A DNA stretch of 64,000 nucleotides from Cymodocea nodosa (GCA_036874045.1 CM072336.1:15185001-15249000); one strand, 5' to 3'; shown: positions 1-11,790, counted from the first letter of the stretch. A program made the numbers and translations. Notes: generated by a model not told the origin, from the letters alone.

Positions 1-507
1 TTTGAACTATATTATTCTAAAGATAGTTCAATAGATCTTATAAGATATACTAATACTGATTACATAGGATTTAAATTTGATAGAAAGAATACAAGTAGCA
101 CATGTCAATTATTGAGAAATAATTTGTTGTCATGGTTTAGTGAAAATCAAAACTATGTAACACTTTCAACCACTGAGAGTGAATATGTTGTTGTACTGTA
201 TGGTTCTCAAATTCTATGGATGAGGCAAACTTTAGAAGATTTTGAATTATCTTATGATACTATTGAAATTTATTGTGATAATAATTCAAGTATAAATCTT
301 TCCAAAAATCTTGTATTGTATTCTAGAGCAAAACATACAAAGGTTAGACATCATTTTCTAAGAGATAATGTAATCAAAGGTAAAATTAAATTAAAATTTA
401 TGTCTAGTAAAAATCAATTAGCTGATATATTTACAAAATCTTTAGATGAAAATACTTTCTGCAATATAAGATTGAATTTAGGTATTTATAAGCTATGTAA
501 TGTGTAA
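1..507 (+). CDS. 3' end of Ty1-copia pol (RNase H), SIRE/Maximus-like, 5'-cut by window edge
   Basis: The frame is open from base 1 and gives 168 residues before a TAA at 505-507. It is the copia RNase H region that degrades the RNA strand during reverse transcription. Visible motifs are LSTTESEY, YCDNNSSINLSKN, KHTKVRHHFLRDN and, near the end, NQLADIFTKSLD, the usual C-terminal signature of copia pol. DNA and protein closely match the plus-strand copia D pol at 61580-61967, so both belong to one family; this copy keeps the C-terminal tail that D has lost. No stop codon interrupts the visible part. The rest of the element lies left of the window. About 70 bp after the stop the sequence is cut by the LTR of an unrelated minus-strand copia element. 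Confidence 0.85.
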   Translation, partial: FELYYSKDSSIDLIRYTNTDYIGFKFDRKNTSSTCQLLRNNLLSWFSENQNYVTLSTTESEYVVVLYGSQILWMRQTLEDFELSYDTIEIYCDNNSSINLSKNLVLYSRAKHTKVRHHFLRDNVIKGKIKLKFMSSKNQLADIFTKSLDENTFCNIRLNLGIYKLCNV

Positions 508-575
508 AATGCTTAAACTTCACAAAATATAAAAATTAATGATGATATTGATGATGTTATTTACCTCATAAATAT

Positions 576-717
576 TGTTAGAAGTGGAGATGAAGAAGAG
601 AGAAGAGTTGCAATTCAGTATTCAACAGGAACTATAAATAGTAAATATATATGGTGAGGGATCCATATACCCAACTAACCTAATACCCAACACTTAACAC
701 ATAATAAAACTCTAGCA
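576..717 (-). repeat. Short 3' LTR of a minus-strand copia element
   Basis: On the minus strand this 142 bp segment starts TGCTAGAG and ends TCTAACA, so it has TG...CA ends. It lies just downstream of a polypurine tract (minus-strand reading of 718-732, CAGCTTGAGGGGGAG), the typical junction of a copia 3' LTR. LTRs this short occur in some copia lineages. The matching 5' LTR was not found. The right boundary is firm because of the polypurine tract; the left boundary rests on the terminal CA only. Confidence 0.65.
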
Positions 718-2395
718 CTCCCCCTCAAGCTGAAGAGTATATATCAGTCAATCTCAACTTGTTACAAAGATAATTAAAAGACTTATGACACAAAGCCTTG
801 ATAAGAATGTCTGCACATTCTTTAGTGGAGGAGATGTAAGGTGTATGAACAACTCTCTTTGTGACAAAATCTCTAATGTAATGACAATCTATCTCAATGT
901 ACTTGGTGTATTCATAGAAGATCTCATTCTTGGCAATATAAATAGTACATTGGTTGTCGTAGTACATCACCATTGATTCTTTAACCTCTAGCCTTAGTTT
1001 TCCTAATAGAGAATTGAACCATATTATTTCACACCTAGTAAATCTCATAACTCTATATTCAGCCTCTACGCTAAAACAAGATATCACACTCTGCTTTTTA
1101 CTCCTTTAGGTGACCAAATTCCCACCCCCCACATATGTTAGATACCCTAACATGGATCTCTTATCTCCTTTGTCCCCCGCAAAGATGGTATCTAAGAAAG
1201 CTTCAACCTACAAATGTCCATGATCTTGATACAATAGTCCCTTCCCTAGAGTGCCTTTCATATAGGCAAGCACCCTCTAGGCCCCTTGTCAATGTATCAT
1301 TCTAGGTTGATGCATAAACTAGCTAAGTAGTCCCACAATGTATGCAATGTCGAGCCTAGTAACAATGAGATAAATGAGTTTGCCTACTAATTTCCAGTAG
1401 TTATTAGGATCTGACAATTCTTCTGATAATAAGTCCCAAAAGAAGAGACTTTACTCAACTAGTGTGGCCTCAAATTTGCACCCCAAAATACCTGTCTCTA
1501 CTAAGAGATCAAGAGCATATTTCCTCTACGACAGCATCATCTTCCTTTTGGAGTATGCAAACTCAACACTCAGAAAATATCTTGGTCACTCTAAGTCCTT
1601 AGTTTCAAAAACTTTGGCAAGATGCTTCTTGATTTTGACAATGTCCTCACTATCATCACCTATGAGAAGAATGTCATCAACATATATAACTAGAATAATA
1701 TACCCCCTGTCAAATCTACAAATAAAAACTAAGTAATCAACAACACATCTTTGAAATCCTCTAGCAAATAAGACACCACTCAACCTCTCAAACTAAACTC
1801 ATGGACATTGCTTCAACCCATAAATAATCCACTTTAGTTTGCAAACCATCTATCTACCCTGGAGTGCATACCTAAGGGGTTAGGCCATGTACACCTTCTC
1901 AACTAGATCTCCATATAAGAATACATTCTTCACATCAAGCTGATTGAGCTCCCACCCCCTATTGACTGCCACAAACAGTAACACTTTCATAGAATTGAGA
2001 CGAGCCACTGGTGAGAAAGTTTTAACATGGTCAACGTCGTACTCCTGAGTAAAATCTCTAGCAACAAACTGCACCTTGTATCTCTCCACTGTACCATCTG
2101 ATTTAAACTTCACAGTAAAGACACTTGCAAGAGACTAAATTGACATCAACAAGACACAAAACCAGCTCCCATATGCTAGATGACCACAGGGCTTCCATTT
2201 CTTAGTCCATGGCGTGTTTCCAAGTGGGACATTGTAATGCTTCCTGATATGTCTTAGGTATATTCTCAAACATGACAGATAAAGTAAAGATATGACAGGA
2301 AGGAGTAAGGTGATCATAGGAAACAAAATGGGAGATAGAATGTTGTGTGCATGTACATGTACCTTTGCGAAGGACAATGGACAATTCATTTGAAG
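718..2395 (-). pseudogene. Ty1-copia pol remnant 1 (RT and RNase H)
   Basis: Read on the minus strand from 2395 downward, this is the second half of a copia polyprotein. The order is the segment before RT (HSISHFVSYDHL, KTYQEALQCPTW), then RT with LDVKNVFLYGDL at about 1890-1960 and the catalytic YVDDILLIGDD at about 1650-1700, then RNase H at 725-1087 (SVEAEYRVM, YYDNQCTIYIAKN, CADILIKAL). The frame is broken by many stops and shifts, so it is not functional. It ends in a polypurine tract and LTR at 576-732. Gag, protease and integrase of this element are missing: at 2395 it abuts a different copia element in the same orientation, which supplies its own RT start. Confidence 0.8.
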
Positions 2396-2539
2396 TTGTA
2401 GGATCTACATTTAAGAAAATCCTTGGTGGAGCTAATGAGTCAACCTCAAGTCATTGTCATAGTTCGTTGAGAGAGAAATCGTGTGTTCGGAAGAACCGAA
2501 TCCCTAACACATTGTAACTTATATTAACATAGGTAATGG
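2396..2539. other. Junction between two copia remnants
   Basis: This 144 bp stretch has no copia protein similarity that I can see. The minus-strand reading of 2456-2510 starts TGTTAGGGATTCGG, which could be an LTR start, but there is no matching CA end or second copy. It separates two RT N-terminal regions in the same orientation, so it marks a deletion or insertion breakpoint between two different elements. Confidence 0.4.
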
Positions 2540-4773
2540 TAAATGGACAGACGAGCTTCTCTCCACTCTTAGAAATTTCATAGCCTTCTAATTGATACAT
2601 ATACAACTCTTCATCCAACTCTCCATGGAGGAGGGCTGTTTTGACATCCATCTGTTCAAGATATAAATTTTCAACTGCAACTATACTTAAGATGGCGCTT
2701 ATGGTTGTAATCTTGACAACCAATGAAAAAACTTCAGCACAGTCTAAATTATGAACTTGTTGAAACCCTTTAACAACTAATTTTGCCATATAAAACTTTC
2801 AACCTCTAGAGTCCTCTTTTAATTTGAAGACTCACCTATTTTATAAGGCCCTTTTGCCATCAGGTAAGACAACTAGTTTTCAAGTTCTATTCTTCTTCAA
2901 TGACCTCATTTCGTCATTCATTGCAAGCTCCCATTGAACTACATCACTACTTGCAAGCTTCAGAGTAAGACTCTAGTTCCCCACTATTTGTAAGGAGAAG
3001 ATAGTTGAATGAAGGAAATAGGTCTAATCTTTCTAGAGGTTTAGAGACTCTTAAGGATCTTCTGAGTGGTGGAGCTACAAGTTCTTGAATTTCTTCATCT
3101 TTCTTTGAGTCAATGCCATTAGTATCAGATTAATTGTTCTCATCAAAACCATTTTTAATTTCAAACCTTGAGGTTTTCATGTCAAACTCCACCAAATCCT
3201 GTTTTTCTTCTAACTGATTTTCATCTTTGTGTTTATAAAGCTTGTTTTCACAAAAGCCAACATCTTTAGCTCTAAAGACTCTTTTGATTTCTTCATTTCA
3301 GAATCTGAAACCAAAATAATCCCTCCTATAACTAATAAAATAGCACTTCTATGCTTTGGCATCTAATTTATCCCAATGAGCAACATCAAGATGAGCATAA
3401 GCAACACATCCAAAGACCTTTAAATAAGATTAATCTACCTTCTTTTCAATCCACAATTCCTTAGGTACCTTGAAACCAATTGGAACTAAAGGACCCTTGT
3501 TGATAAGATAGGTTGTAGTGTTTACAGCCTCAGCCCAGAAGGTTTTTGGAAATCCAACATGTATTCGCATATTTCTAGCTCTCTCATTTAAGGTGCGATT
3601 CATTCTTTCAGCCACTTCATTTTGTTGTAGGTTACTAAGGATTGTTCTAAGCCTCCTCATTCCATTTTCTTCACAATAACTTTTGAAGTCTTTGCTATCA
3701 TATTCACCTCTATTGTCAGACTTGATACACTTCACCTTTAGCCCCACTTGATTCTCAACTTCAGCCTTCCATTTTCTGAAAATTGAAAAGACTTCAAACT
3801 TTTCTTTAATGAAATAATATAAAAGTGACATAATATAAAAAGCCAATAATGGATCGAACAAGGGCAAGTCCCCATACATCTAAATGAATGAATTCAAGTC
3901 TATTAGGCTTTAGATTGTGACCTCCTCTTGAAAAGCTTACCTTCCTTTGCTTTCCAAAGATGCAACCTTCACATGTTTCCAAGTCCTTGGTTTACAATTT
4001 AGGAATTTTATCTTCAGCTACGAGCATCTTCAAACCCTTCTCATTAATGTGTCCCATCCTCCTATGCCATAGAGTAGGATCATTATTGTTGCCTATTGCA
4101 GCAATAGAGTCATTATCTTCATTTGAAGTTAAGTACAAAGTACCTTTCTTGATGCCTTTAGCAATTACTCGAACTCCTTTTGAGATTTTCCATCTCCCAC
4201 TGCCAAAGACAATGCAGTAGCCATTGTCGACTAACTGGCTCATGGAAATGAGATGTTTAGCTAGACCTAAAACATATCTAACATTCTTCAACACCCAACG
4301 ACCCCGTTTAGTGTCATATGAACATCACCTTCACCTAAGACATCTAGAGCTAGATTATTGGCAAGATAAACTTTCTTAACATCTATAGCTCTATAGTTGC
4401 AAAGTAGTTCCTTCTTGAAGGTTGAATGAAAGGAGGCTCCTGAATCAAGTACCCAAGAATCTATGGAGCTGACAACACAACAAACTAAAACATCATCTAA
4501 CCCATCACATATTGAGTGTGCACCATCACCTTCAAATTTGTCTTGTTTCTTTTTAGGAGTTCTGCATTCAGACATGAAGTGACCTCCCTTATTACAATTC
4601 CAACAAACCACATTCTTTCTCCCCTTATTATAAGCCCTTGATTTTGATCTTCCTTTATTCCTATTTTCATTTCGATATCTTCCCCTACCTTCCATAGTAA
4701 GAGCTAAAGAGGAAGACTCTCCACTTGCTCTTCTTCTAATATCTTCATTTAAGATAAGATCTCTAATGTCATT
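2540..4773 (-). pseudogene. Ty1-copia gag-pol remnant 2 (zinc knuckle, protease, integrase, RT start)
   Basis: On the minus strand the order is: end of gag with a CCHC zinc knuckle, CWNCNKGGHFMSEC, at about 4570-4610; protease with VLDSGASFHS at about 4425-4455; GAG-pre-integrase with LWHRRMGHINEKGL at about 4030-4080; integrase core with SDNRGEY and NEVAERMNRTLNE at 3590-3720; then the RT start with QMDVKTALLHGELDEEL near 2625-2680. Stops and frameshifts separate the blocks. The RT stops before its catalytic YVDD, where the element is cut at about 2540. The gag is cut at 4773 by a solo LTR and resumes at 7027. It is a different element from the remnant at 718-2395 because both carry the RT N-terminus. 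Confidence 0.85.
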
Positions 4774-5005
4774 TGTTTAGAATGAAAAAGTGTATAACAT
4801 TAACGGTTAAATAATGGTTAATTGCATAATATTTAGCTTATCATATGAGAATTAAGCCATTTTGTTATAATTGCACTGTTATATGCGTTAATGAAAGAAT
4901 CTACTTAATTTCAGGGAATTAATGTTAATTTAGTACATTTCTGAACTATCAGTAAATTGCAGGCTGTGAAATTCTTAAGTATCCGAATTTTCTATTATTT
5001 CAGAT

Positions 5006-5110
5006 AGTTATGTTTAACGTACCGAACAGTTATGTTTAACGTACCGAATAGTTATGCTTAATGTACCAAAGAGTTATGTTTAAATTACCGAATAGTTATG
5101 TTTTAAAAGA
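5006..5110 (+). repeat. 22-bp tandem repeat in LTR (about 4.8 copies)
   Basis: Units of the form AGTTATGTTTAACGTACCGA plus 2 bases start at 5006, 5028, 5050, 5072 and 5094, with few mismatches. They lie in the part of the LTR upstream of the TATA-like site. The unit contains the ACCGAATAGTTA core also seen as CGGATAGTTA in neighbouring repeats. Confidence 0.85.
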
Positions 5111-5156
5111 ATATTTTATTATTTCCTGAAGTACACATGTCAAAACTATAATGCAT

Positions 5157-5530
5157 GATTTAAGTAGACTTTCGGTGAGTTATCTCCAACTATCCGAAAT
5201 TGCAATTGGGCATCGAATAGTTATATGTGTAACTCTCCGAAATCTCCTTTTATTATAAAATTGCTGATGACACGTGTCATGTTCTAGAAGAATGACTTAA
5301 ATGGATTTTCGGTGAGTTATCTCTAACTATCCGAAATGCATCTGGGCATCAGATAGTTAGACTTATAACTCTCTGAAATATTTCTTTATTATAAAACTAC
5401 TAATGACATATGTCGTGATCTGGAAGATTGACTTAAGTTATATATCGGTGAGTTAACTGTAACTATCTAAAATGCATTTGACCATCGGATAGTTAAGTCT
5501 GTAACTATCTGAAATGTACCTGAGTATCGG
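5157..5530 (+). repeat. About 136-bp tandem repeat in LTR (about 2.7 copies)
   Basis: Copies start at GATTTAAG 5157, GACTTAAA 5294 and GACTTAAG 5430. Each carries TCGGTGAGTTA, then AACTATC(C/T)(G/A)AA, then a (C/T)ATCGGATAGTTA-like block; the first two copies also carry an ATTATAAAA stretch and a CACGTGTC-like site. The repeats sit in the upstream part of the LTR. Similar blocks, in the same order, occur in the copia D LTR at 42360-42600. Confidence 0.8.
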
Positions 5531-5783
5531 ATAGTTAAATTTATGCACGTGTTTTATAGTTAAATCAACGAAGCAAGTTCGTTGAATTATCTGTAACTCC
5601 ACAGACCATTTATTTTCTAATATGCCACTGTAGCGATTGTAGGAACAAGACAGAAGAAAAAACCACGATCGCACGTATCACACAGGAATTCACTTGTCAA
5701 AAGAAGAAGAAATCATCGTCGTTGATATGAATGAAGGAAATCCAACCAATCATTCAAGCAAAAGCAGTTACCACTGAAGAAAT

Positions 5784-5790
5784 ATAAAAG
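5784..5790 (+). promoter_or_regulatory. Candidate TATA box of solo LTR
   Basis: TATAAAA in the context GAAATATAAAAGAAAAG. The same context is found on the minus strand in the LTR of element C (58851-58857), so the site is conserved between two copies. It lies downstream of the tandem repeats. Confidence 0.55.
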
Positions 5791-6632
5791 AAAAGAAGAA
5801 AAAAAAATAGAGTGTGGTGGCCGATGTGTGTGGCCAATGTGTGCAGAGGAGGATCACCAAGCTTTCTGCAGACAGCGTCAGCAATTCTCTAAAGTACCAC
5901 ACCAACCATCTCCACCACCACCATAATCACCAACCATCGAAGGCCTGTGAGGATACTTTCCTGATGTTGGGTCGATTTCAAGCCAAACACAGTGCTTGAC
6001 AACTACTGTGAGGAGTGATCGCATCGCGGGAAGGGAAGCTATTTTCACCAAGCGCCGACTCATATCTCAGGAGATTGTAAAACTTCTAACTTTGGCTTTG
6101 AGTTGATGCCTGTATGTTGAAGAGAAGATCATCTTGCAATTCTGGACTCACAATTCTATAGGGAGAGGAGATAGAATTGTAAGTGATTTAATTTTCAGTG
6201 GTATAATCACGTCGCATGTAGTGACGGAAGTATTTACTGTCGACTAAGATTACTTTACATTTCACCTTTCGCCCATTTTCATGCTCATATCAAAACAAAA
6301 ATACCAAAAACTTATCTGTGTTTGTATTTTGTATTTGGGTATAGTATTGTTTGTTTTGTATCATGATTAATATTATCTTTGTCAGTATTGTGAATGTTTT
6401 ATATTTGTTTTAGTTTTACAGTTTACTGAAATTGATTCATTCAATAGACTTAAAGATTTTAATGGTTACTGTTTGAATTATCTCAATGTTAACATTGCCT
6501 AATGATAAATCCAGTGTTTACTAACATTAAAGAGTTTAATTGATGTTATTTACAATCTGTGAAACTGCCCAATGGTTGGCCGAATTCCTTTGTAAATAAC
6601 AGTATTAAATAGGAAAGACAAGCTCGTGGAGT

Positions 6633-6720
6633 TAACCTAAGTCCACAAAGTTAGTCCATTGAGTTAGCCATAACTCAACGAACTTAGTCAGTTGAGTTAA
6701 CTATAACTCAACGGAGATCT
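6633..6720 (+). repeat. Dyad motif cluster (TTGAGTTA / TAACTCAACG) in LTR 3' part
   Basis: Four or more alternating copies of GTTGAGTTA and TAACTCAACGRA occur within about 90 bp, able to pair as hairpins. The cluster is downstream of the TATA-like site and so probably transcribed. Equivalent clusters lie at the same place in the other LTRs of the family (46785-46860, 57925-58020, 8460-8560). Confidence 0.7.
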
Positions 6721-7026
6721 TATTGAATATATACATTTAATTGTTAAAAACGGAACAGTTCGTAATTCTTAAGCAATTTCCTGTGGGATCGACTTGTACT
6801 TGCACATTAATACAATAGACACTGTGCACTTGCAATTAAAATACAAATTGGAATTAATATCTAATTTGTGTGAAAGGTTGTTTGTTTACTTCTAAAAATG
6901 AATTCAGTGATATAAGCATAAAGATAAATTAACTAAGTAAAAATAGAAATTAACAAATCCAAGTTTTTTGGTGTCGTTGTCGGGGAACCAATCAAGTTTT
7001 CTGGTGCCGTGCTGGAGATCCAAACA

Positions 7027-7258
7027 TCATTCATCTTGAGTTTTTCTTGCCTAAGTAAGCTACTAATGCTAGTTGCCATGGTTGACCAGCTATGAGGCAT
7101 GGAAGATAACAAAATCAGACCTTGAATTTCATCATTAAAGGCGATAGAAACTAAGTTCAATTGTGTTAACAAGGTGTTCACCTCATTAACATGATCTAGA
7201 ACACAAGCACCTTCATGCATTTTTAAATTGAAGAGTTTTCACATAAGAAAAACCTTGT
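7027..7258 (-). pseudogene. Copia remnant 2: 5' part of gag, separated by solo LTR
   Basis: Minus-strand translation shows the UBN2-type copia gag: MHEGACVLDHVNEVNTLL, then LLSSMPHSWSTM, then KLKMNDV, where the sequence meets the LTR end. The consensus continues into the fragment at 4773 in the same frame. One in-frame TGA lies just upstream of the visible methionine (about 7229). At about 7258 the gag is cut by plus-strand gypsy sequence, so the N-terminus and 5' LTR are missing. Confidence 0.8.
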
Positions 7259-8264
7259 TGGAAGATGATGACCTTGATGAATATCACTAAGCCTTTGAAA
7301 GGCTCAACAACCAGGTGCACAACTTGGAAGAGAAGAAACGGCTCAGCCTCTACTTTAGTGGGCTACGTGATGCATTGTAATACGATGTTCATTCATTCTA
7401 TCCACAGTCATCGAGGGAAGTCATGGAGCTCGCTATATTTCAAGATCTTAAGATGAAAGAACAACATCGTATTGGCCGTACAACGAATGAGAGGCGTGAA
7501 TTGCCTCTTACACACCAACCACTACTTCTTCCAACACCCCCTTGCCATCCACGAGGAATGGCTTAACAATTTGGAACGAGTTATGTGGGACTTCCCAGTA
7601 AAAACAATGGAATTCACATATGAAGGCCAATGCCATTGTTCACAAGGCATTCAATGCCAACCCATAACTCAACACGATGGAGTTGATTGTACCAAACTTT
7701 TACGTAAAGCTCAAGAGGTATTCGCAATTAAAATTTAGGAGAGCAAAAATACAAGGGATCACGACGAGACAAACTCGCTACCATTAGATCTAGCTCATAT
7801 TCTGCAAAAATTTTCAAAAGTGTTTAACGAACCCAAAACCTTACCATTGCCAAGGACTCATGATCACCAAATTCCCCTCCTACCTAATAGTCGCCTAGTA
7901 ACATGCAAATTGTATTCTCATTCACCTCAAAAGAAACAGATTATTAAAGACTACCTTGATTGTTTAATAAAGGAGGAGCTTATTCACCAAAGTTGTAGCC
8001 CATATGCCACACTAGTTCTTCTCATTCAAAAAAAATCTAGGGAATGGAGGATGTACATACATTACCACCACCTCAACAATCAGATTGTCAAAGATAAGTA
8101 TCCCATCCCATTGATAGATGATCTATTAGACAAGCTGGGAGGGAGTCAATTTTACTCCAAATTGGATCTACAATCCAGATATCATCAAGTACATACGAAC
8201 AATTCAAATATCCATAAAACGACCTTTAAAATCCATAATGACCACTGTCTTGTCAACTTAAGTG
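7259..8264 (+). pseudogene. Ty3-gypsy (chromovirus-like) gag/protease/RT fragment
   Basis: Several short plus-strand frames together match a gypsy polyprotein. 7330-7470 resembles the end of a capsid domain (YPQSSREVMELAIFQDLKMK). 7550-7660 has WLNNLERVMWDF and TMEFTYEGQ, the protease-to-RT linker seen in chromovirus-like elements. 7820-8264 is the RT start, with HDHQIPLLPNSRLV, YIHYHHLNNQIVKDKYPIPL and FYSKLDLQSRYHQV. The RT catalytic region is missing: the copy is cut at about 8264 by an Athila-type LTR. Frameshifts and stops make it non-functional. Confidence 0.8.
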
Positions 8265-9899
8265 TATTTTTTATAAGTAACAAGTAATTTCACAAATAAT
8301 TTCTAATTTTAGTAACTTAGTTCGTTAAATTGACTATAAGTACATAGTATCTATTGTATAAGTGTGCAAGTACAAATTGAACTCACAGGAAATGATCAAA
8401 ATTTATTTGACTCTTTAAATTTTCATACCTAAGATTTAGTGTATATTCACAATATACTTACTCCATTAATTTACAATTAACTCAACAAACTTAGTTCGTA
8501 AAGTTACAATTAACTCAACGAACTACCCTTATTAAGTTATAGTTAACTCAACAAACCTTTCAAATAACTTCTAATTAAAATTACTGCTTGCAGAAGAATA
8601 CAACAATCCATTGGACGATTCTCTATATTACAAATAATAGCTTTTAAGCTTTCAAATGTTATTTTATATTACATTCATCTTTGATCTATTCTAGCATTCA
8701 ATACTCCAAACAGTAAATATATCAACCAAAATTTTAGAAATTTATATTAACTAGTTTAAACAATCAGTAATACAATTTTCTATTAACTAGAATAAAATAA
8801 ACACTAAACATTTAACATTTACTAATAATACAAACACAAACAATACAAAACAGACTTAATAAACATAAATTTGTAAGTGAAAATAGATAATGATTTTTGT
8901 TTTATTTTTGTTCTATTCCTTAAGATGAATAAGTGATAAACAGTAAAATTCTCTATTGATAGTAAGAAATTTCCATCACTACATGTGACACGATTACACA
9001 ACTGAAAACTTAACCATTTACTGTCAAATGCTCCTCTCCCTACTGGATTGCGAACTTAGACTTTTGTAAGTTGATCTCCTCTTCAACATTGTAGCATCAA
9101 TTCAAAACAAAGGTTAGAAGTTTTAATGTTTCTTGAGAGATGATTCGGTGTTTAGTGAAAATATCATTCTTTCCTTTGACGCAACTACTCCTCACAATGG
9201 TTATCAATCACCGTGTTTTACTCAGAATCGACCCGACATCTGAAAAGTATCCACACAAACCTCCGATAGATAGTGGTAATGGTAGTATTAGTGGGAGTTT
9301 AAGGAATGTCTAATGTTTTCTACAATGAACATAGTTCTCCCTCCTTCTCTTCATTCTTTTTCTTTTTCTTTTATATTTCTTACAATAATAACTACTTCTA
9401 CCTAAATCACTAGTTGGATTTCCTTCATTCTTATCAATGATAGTAATTACTTCTTCATTCTACGATTAAGATCATGACGTGGTTCATGCAATGTAGTTTC
9501 CTTCAAATTTCTTGCAACTGCTTACAATCAAATATTAGAAAATAACTAGTCTATGGAGTTAATCTAACTCAACGGACTTACTCCGTTGACTTAACTATAA
9601 CTCAATAAACTGACCTCGTTGAGTTAAGCTTAATTCAACAAACTCGTTCAGTTCTATAGTTTAGTAACACAAATATTTATATATCATTTAACATTTAATA
9701 TGTAAAAAAAGTAATTTCTAATTCATTTATAAATGATACTTAATTAATCACTAATTCCTTGAAATTATGTATATTCTTTAATTAAGACTTGTACTCGTAT
9801 TATTATGACATAATGACTTAATTTTTATATGATAAGCTAAATATTATATAATTACTTGTTCATTAACTATTAATATTATGCACTATTTCATTCTAAACA
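8265..9899 (-). repeat. 3' LTR of Athila element A
   Basis: The right end TTCTAAACA at 9899 matches the LTR terminus of element C and is followed by the same CATACCTAAGTTTTGCTAG context (polypurine tract on the minus strand). Blocks such as TATTGTATAAGTGTGCAAGTAC (the equivalent of 57825-57847) confirm identity. The left end is approximate because the terminal 100 bp or so is diverged or truncated where it meets gypsy RT. Confidence 0.75.
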
Positions 9900-11280
9900 C
9901 TTTCTCATACCTAAGTTTTGCTAGTCCCTTAGCAAACCTATTATAGTCTTATAAGAAATATAAATTTTTTGGATAAAGTACTAGGACTATATTACTTCTG
10001 TTGTTTTAAAACTACATCTTCCTATAAAAATTCAATCTTAGAAAGTTATTCAATCTTACATATATATCAAATCAAATAGAGATTTATGCACACATTTTTC
10101 ACTATCGAAATCTAATCTCAACCCATATATACTTTATATAGATGATGATATCAATCAAAACTTTAATGTCTATATTCTCATCCTCTGAAAATATTGATTT
10201 ATCTTAAAAACAAGTGTACTTATTATGTCTATTGAAAATCATTGTTTCCTCGTTGACCGTAAAAACTTCTTGCCTTGCTAAAAAAAATTAAATGGCAAAT
10301 GATGCAAATGCATTTTTAGGAAAAGAGTTTTCTCTTTTCTTTCTTCTCATTTTTTTTTTTTACTTTTCTTCTTTCTTTTTTCTCTTTGGTAAATTAACCA
10401 AAGTCATAACCTTAACTTTATTAAACCAACTACTACAAATATGTTACACCAAAAATTGCTAAGGCAAGATAGTAATAAATGAGAAAGATAATTTTCAAGT
10501 AGACAAAAATTTAATACCTTACCCAATAGTATTATGGGATGATCCTACTTCCATTAATTGTCTTGATTAGCATCATTATAAAGAGAAAAATACACAATAG
10601 TCGAAACTATACAAAGATTCCCTTTCCTCAACTAAATAATGTTAGAAAGTTTCAATAATTTTAGTATAAAATTTCAAAAGGTTTCAGTAATACATCGGAT
10701 GGTTTTGTTTGATTTCAAAAGGTTTACACTTTAGTTTGGGAAGGTTTCAGCAAAATTCACAAAAATTTTATTAGATTCAATAAAAAACTGCAAAACAATC
10801 CTAATTCCTAAAAATGACAAAATTTAATTCTATTATAATCTAATCATCTTTTTCCCATACCTACATTTTACATTGTCATTAATATAATAGATTAACATAA
10901 TATGTAGTACATGATAGTAGACATGATAAACTAATTTTGTTGGCTTAAAGCCTAAGTCAACAAACTTAATTCGTTGAGTTAGAACCTAACTCCATGAATT
11001 GCACAAGAATGTAATTTTAATGAAAGGTAATTAATCAACATACATTATTCTCTTGTAACTCCATTAATGTCTTCCAACTTTTATTCCTAATAAGTCTTCC
11101 ATTCACCAAAATTAACAATATGACAAATAAAAGTAAAACAAATAGTTTTATATATGTTTAGTACAATAATAAAAATAATTTTTTTATTATATGTTTAGAG
11201 TTTTCTATATAATTTTCTTTTTTGAATATATATTTTTTTCTATTTACTATTTTTCTATAGTCTACATATATATTATTAAT
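9900..11280 (-). other. Athila A 3' untranslated region with two polypurine-tract-like sites
   Basis: No coding sequence is visible. A PPT-like tract borders the LTR (minus-strand GTATGAGAAAG ending at 9900), and a second copy of the same context lies at about 10853 (plus-strand CCCATACCTACATTTTACATTGTC). This matches the pair in element C (47594 and 48896). A dyad pair (GTTGGCTTAAAGCCTAAGTCAACAAA region, about 10940-11000) corresponds to the sequence upstream of the F-box gene in C, but the gene itself is absent. Confidence 0.6.
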
Positions 11281-11790
11281 AATAATAACTTACTTCATTC
11301 TACTTCTCTCCTATAGGAGGTATCAATTTCATTTATATTTCTATTTAAAAGATTTGATACTGATTGACTTAGTAAGCCTCCTATAGGTCTAATTTCAATT
11401 AGTTTTTTCATTTTAAGTGTATTTCTGTTCATGTTTTGATTTTAAATTGCAATATTTCTAAATACCTAATCTAAATAATTATTCAAGTGTTGAATTAACT
11501 TTTCTAATTTATCTATTCTAATCTCTTATTCAATTAATACTTCATAATTTTGACTTTTATTATTTATATTCTCTCCTTCTAGGAAATTGTTATTTCTCCA
11601 AGATAAATTTGGATGATTTCTCCAATTAAAATTGTAAGAATTTTCAAAATTATCTCTTTAGTTTCTAACATATATAATATCTAAGTCATTCATATTTGTA
11701 TTTTGTTTTGCTAATTTTTGATTTACTAATAACTCTTCTATTTTTTTTATTAATTCATCTAACTTGACTTTAAACATAATAGTTACTATT
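11281..11790 (-). pseudogene. Athila A: C-terminal gag remnant
   Basis: The minus strand is clearly homologous to the end of the downstream gag of element C (50650-51130): shared stretches include TTATTTCTCCAAGATAAATT and the CTCCTATAGGAGGTATCAAT block. In protein terms this is the region after capsid with the NPNWRNHPN-like segment. The capsid domain itself is missing; the homology stops at about 11785, where a dyad array begins. Stops are frequent. Confidence 0.65.

Larger units (their letters stand above)
4774..7026 (+). repeat. Solo Athila-type LTR inserted in copia gag, TSD TCATT
   Basis: It begins TGTTTAGAATGAAAAAGTG and ends GATCCAAACA, the same ends as the LTRs of Athila C. It is flanked by the 5 bp direct repeat TCATT (4769-4773 and 7027-7031). 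Removing LTR and one repeat brings the two halves of the copia gag back into one frame, so both boundaries are well supported. It is 2253 bp, longer than the 1801 bp LTR of element C, partly because of tandem repeats in its first third. No internal element sequence is attached, so it is a solo LTR, presumably left by recombination between two LTRs. Confidence 0.9.

Noticed and set aside
725-976. Plus-strand 63-codon frame over copia RNase H
   Set aside because: Antisense shadow of the minus-strand copia pol.
718-4773. One single copia element on the minus strand
   Set aside because: The RT N-terminal region occurs twice (2540-2789 and 1880-2395) with different sequence, so two elements are needed.
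5006-5530. Possible CRISPR-like array because of regular spacing
   Set aside because: Units are contiguous tandem repeats without unique spacers, and the sequence is eukaryotic.
5814-5999. 61-codon plus-strand frame in the solo LTR just after the TATA-like site
   Set aside because: Short, His-rich and not conserved in the other LTR copies; likely a chance frame in the LTR leader.
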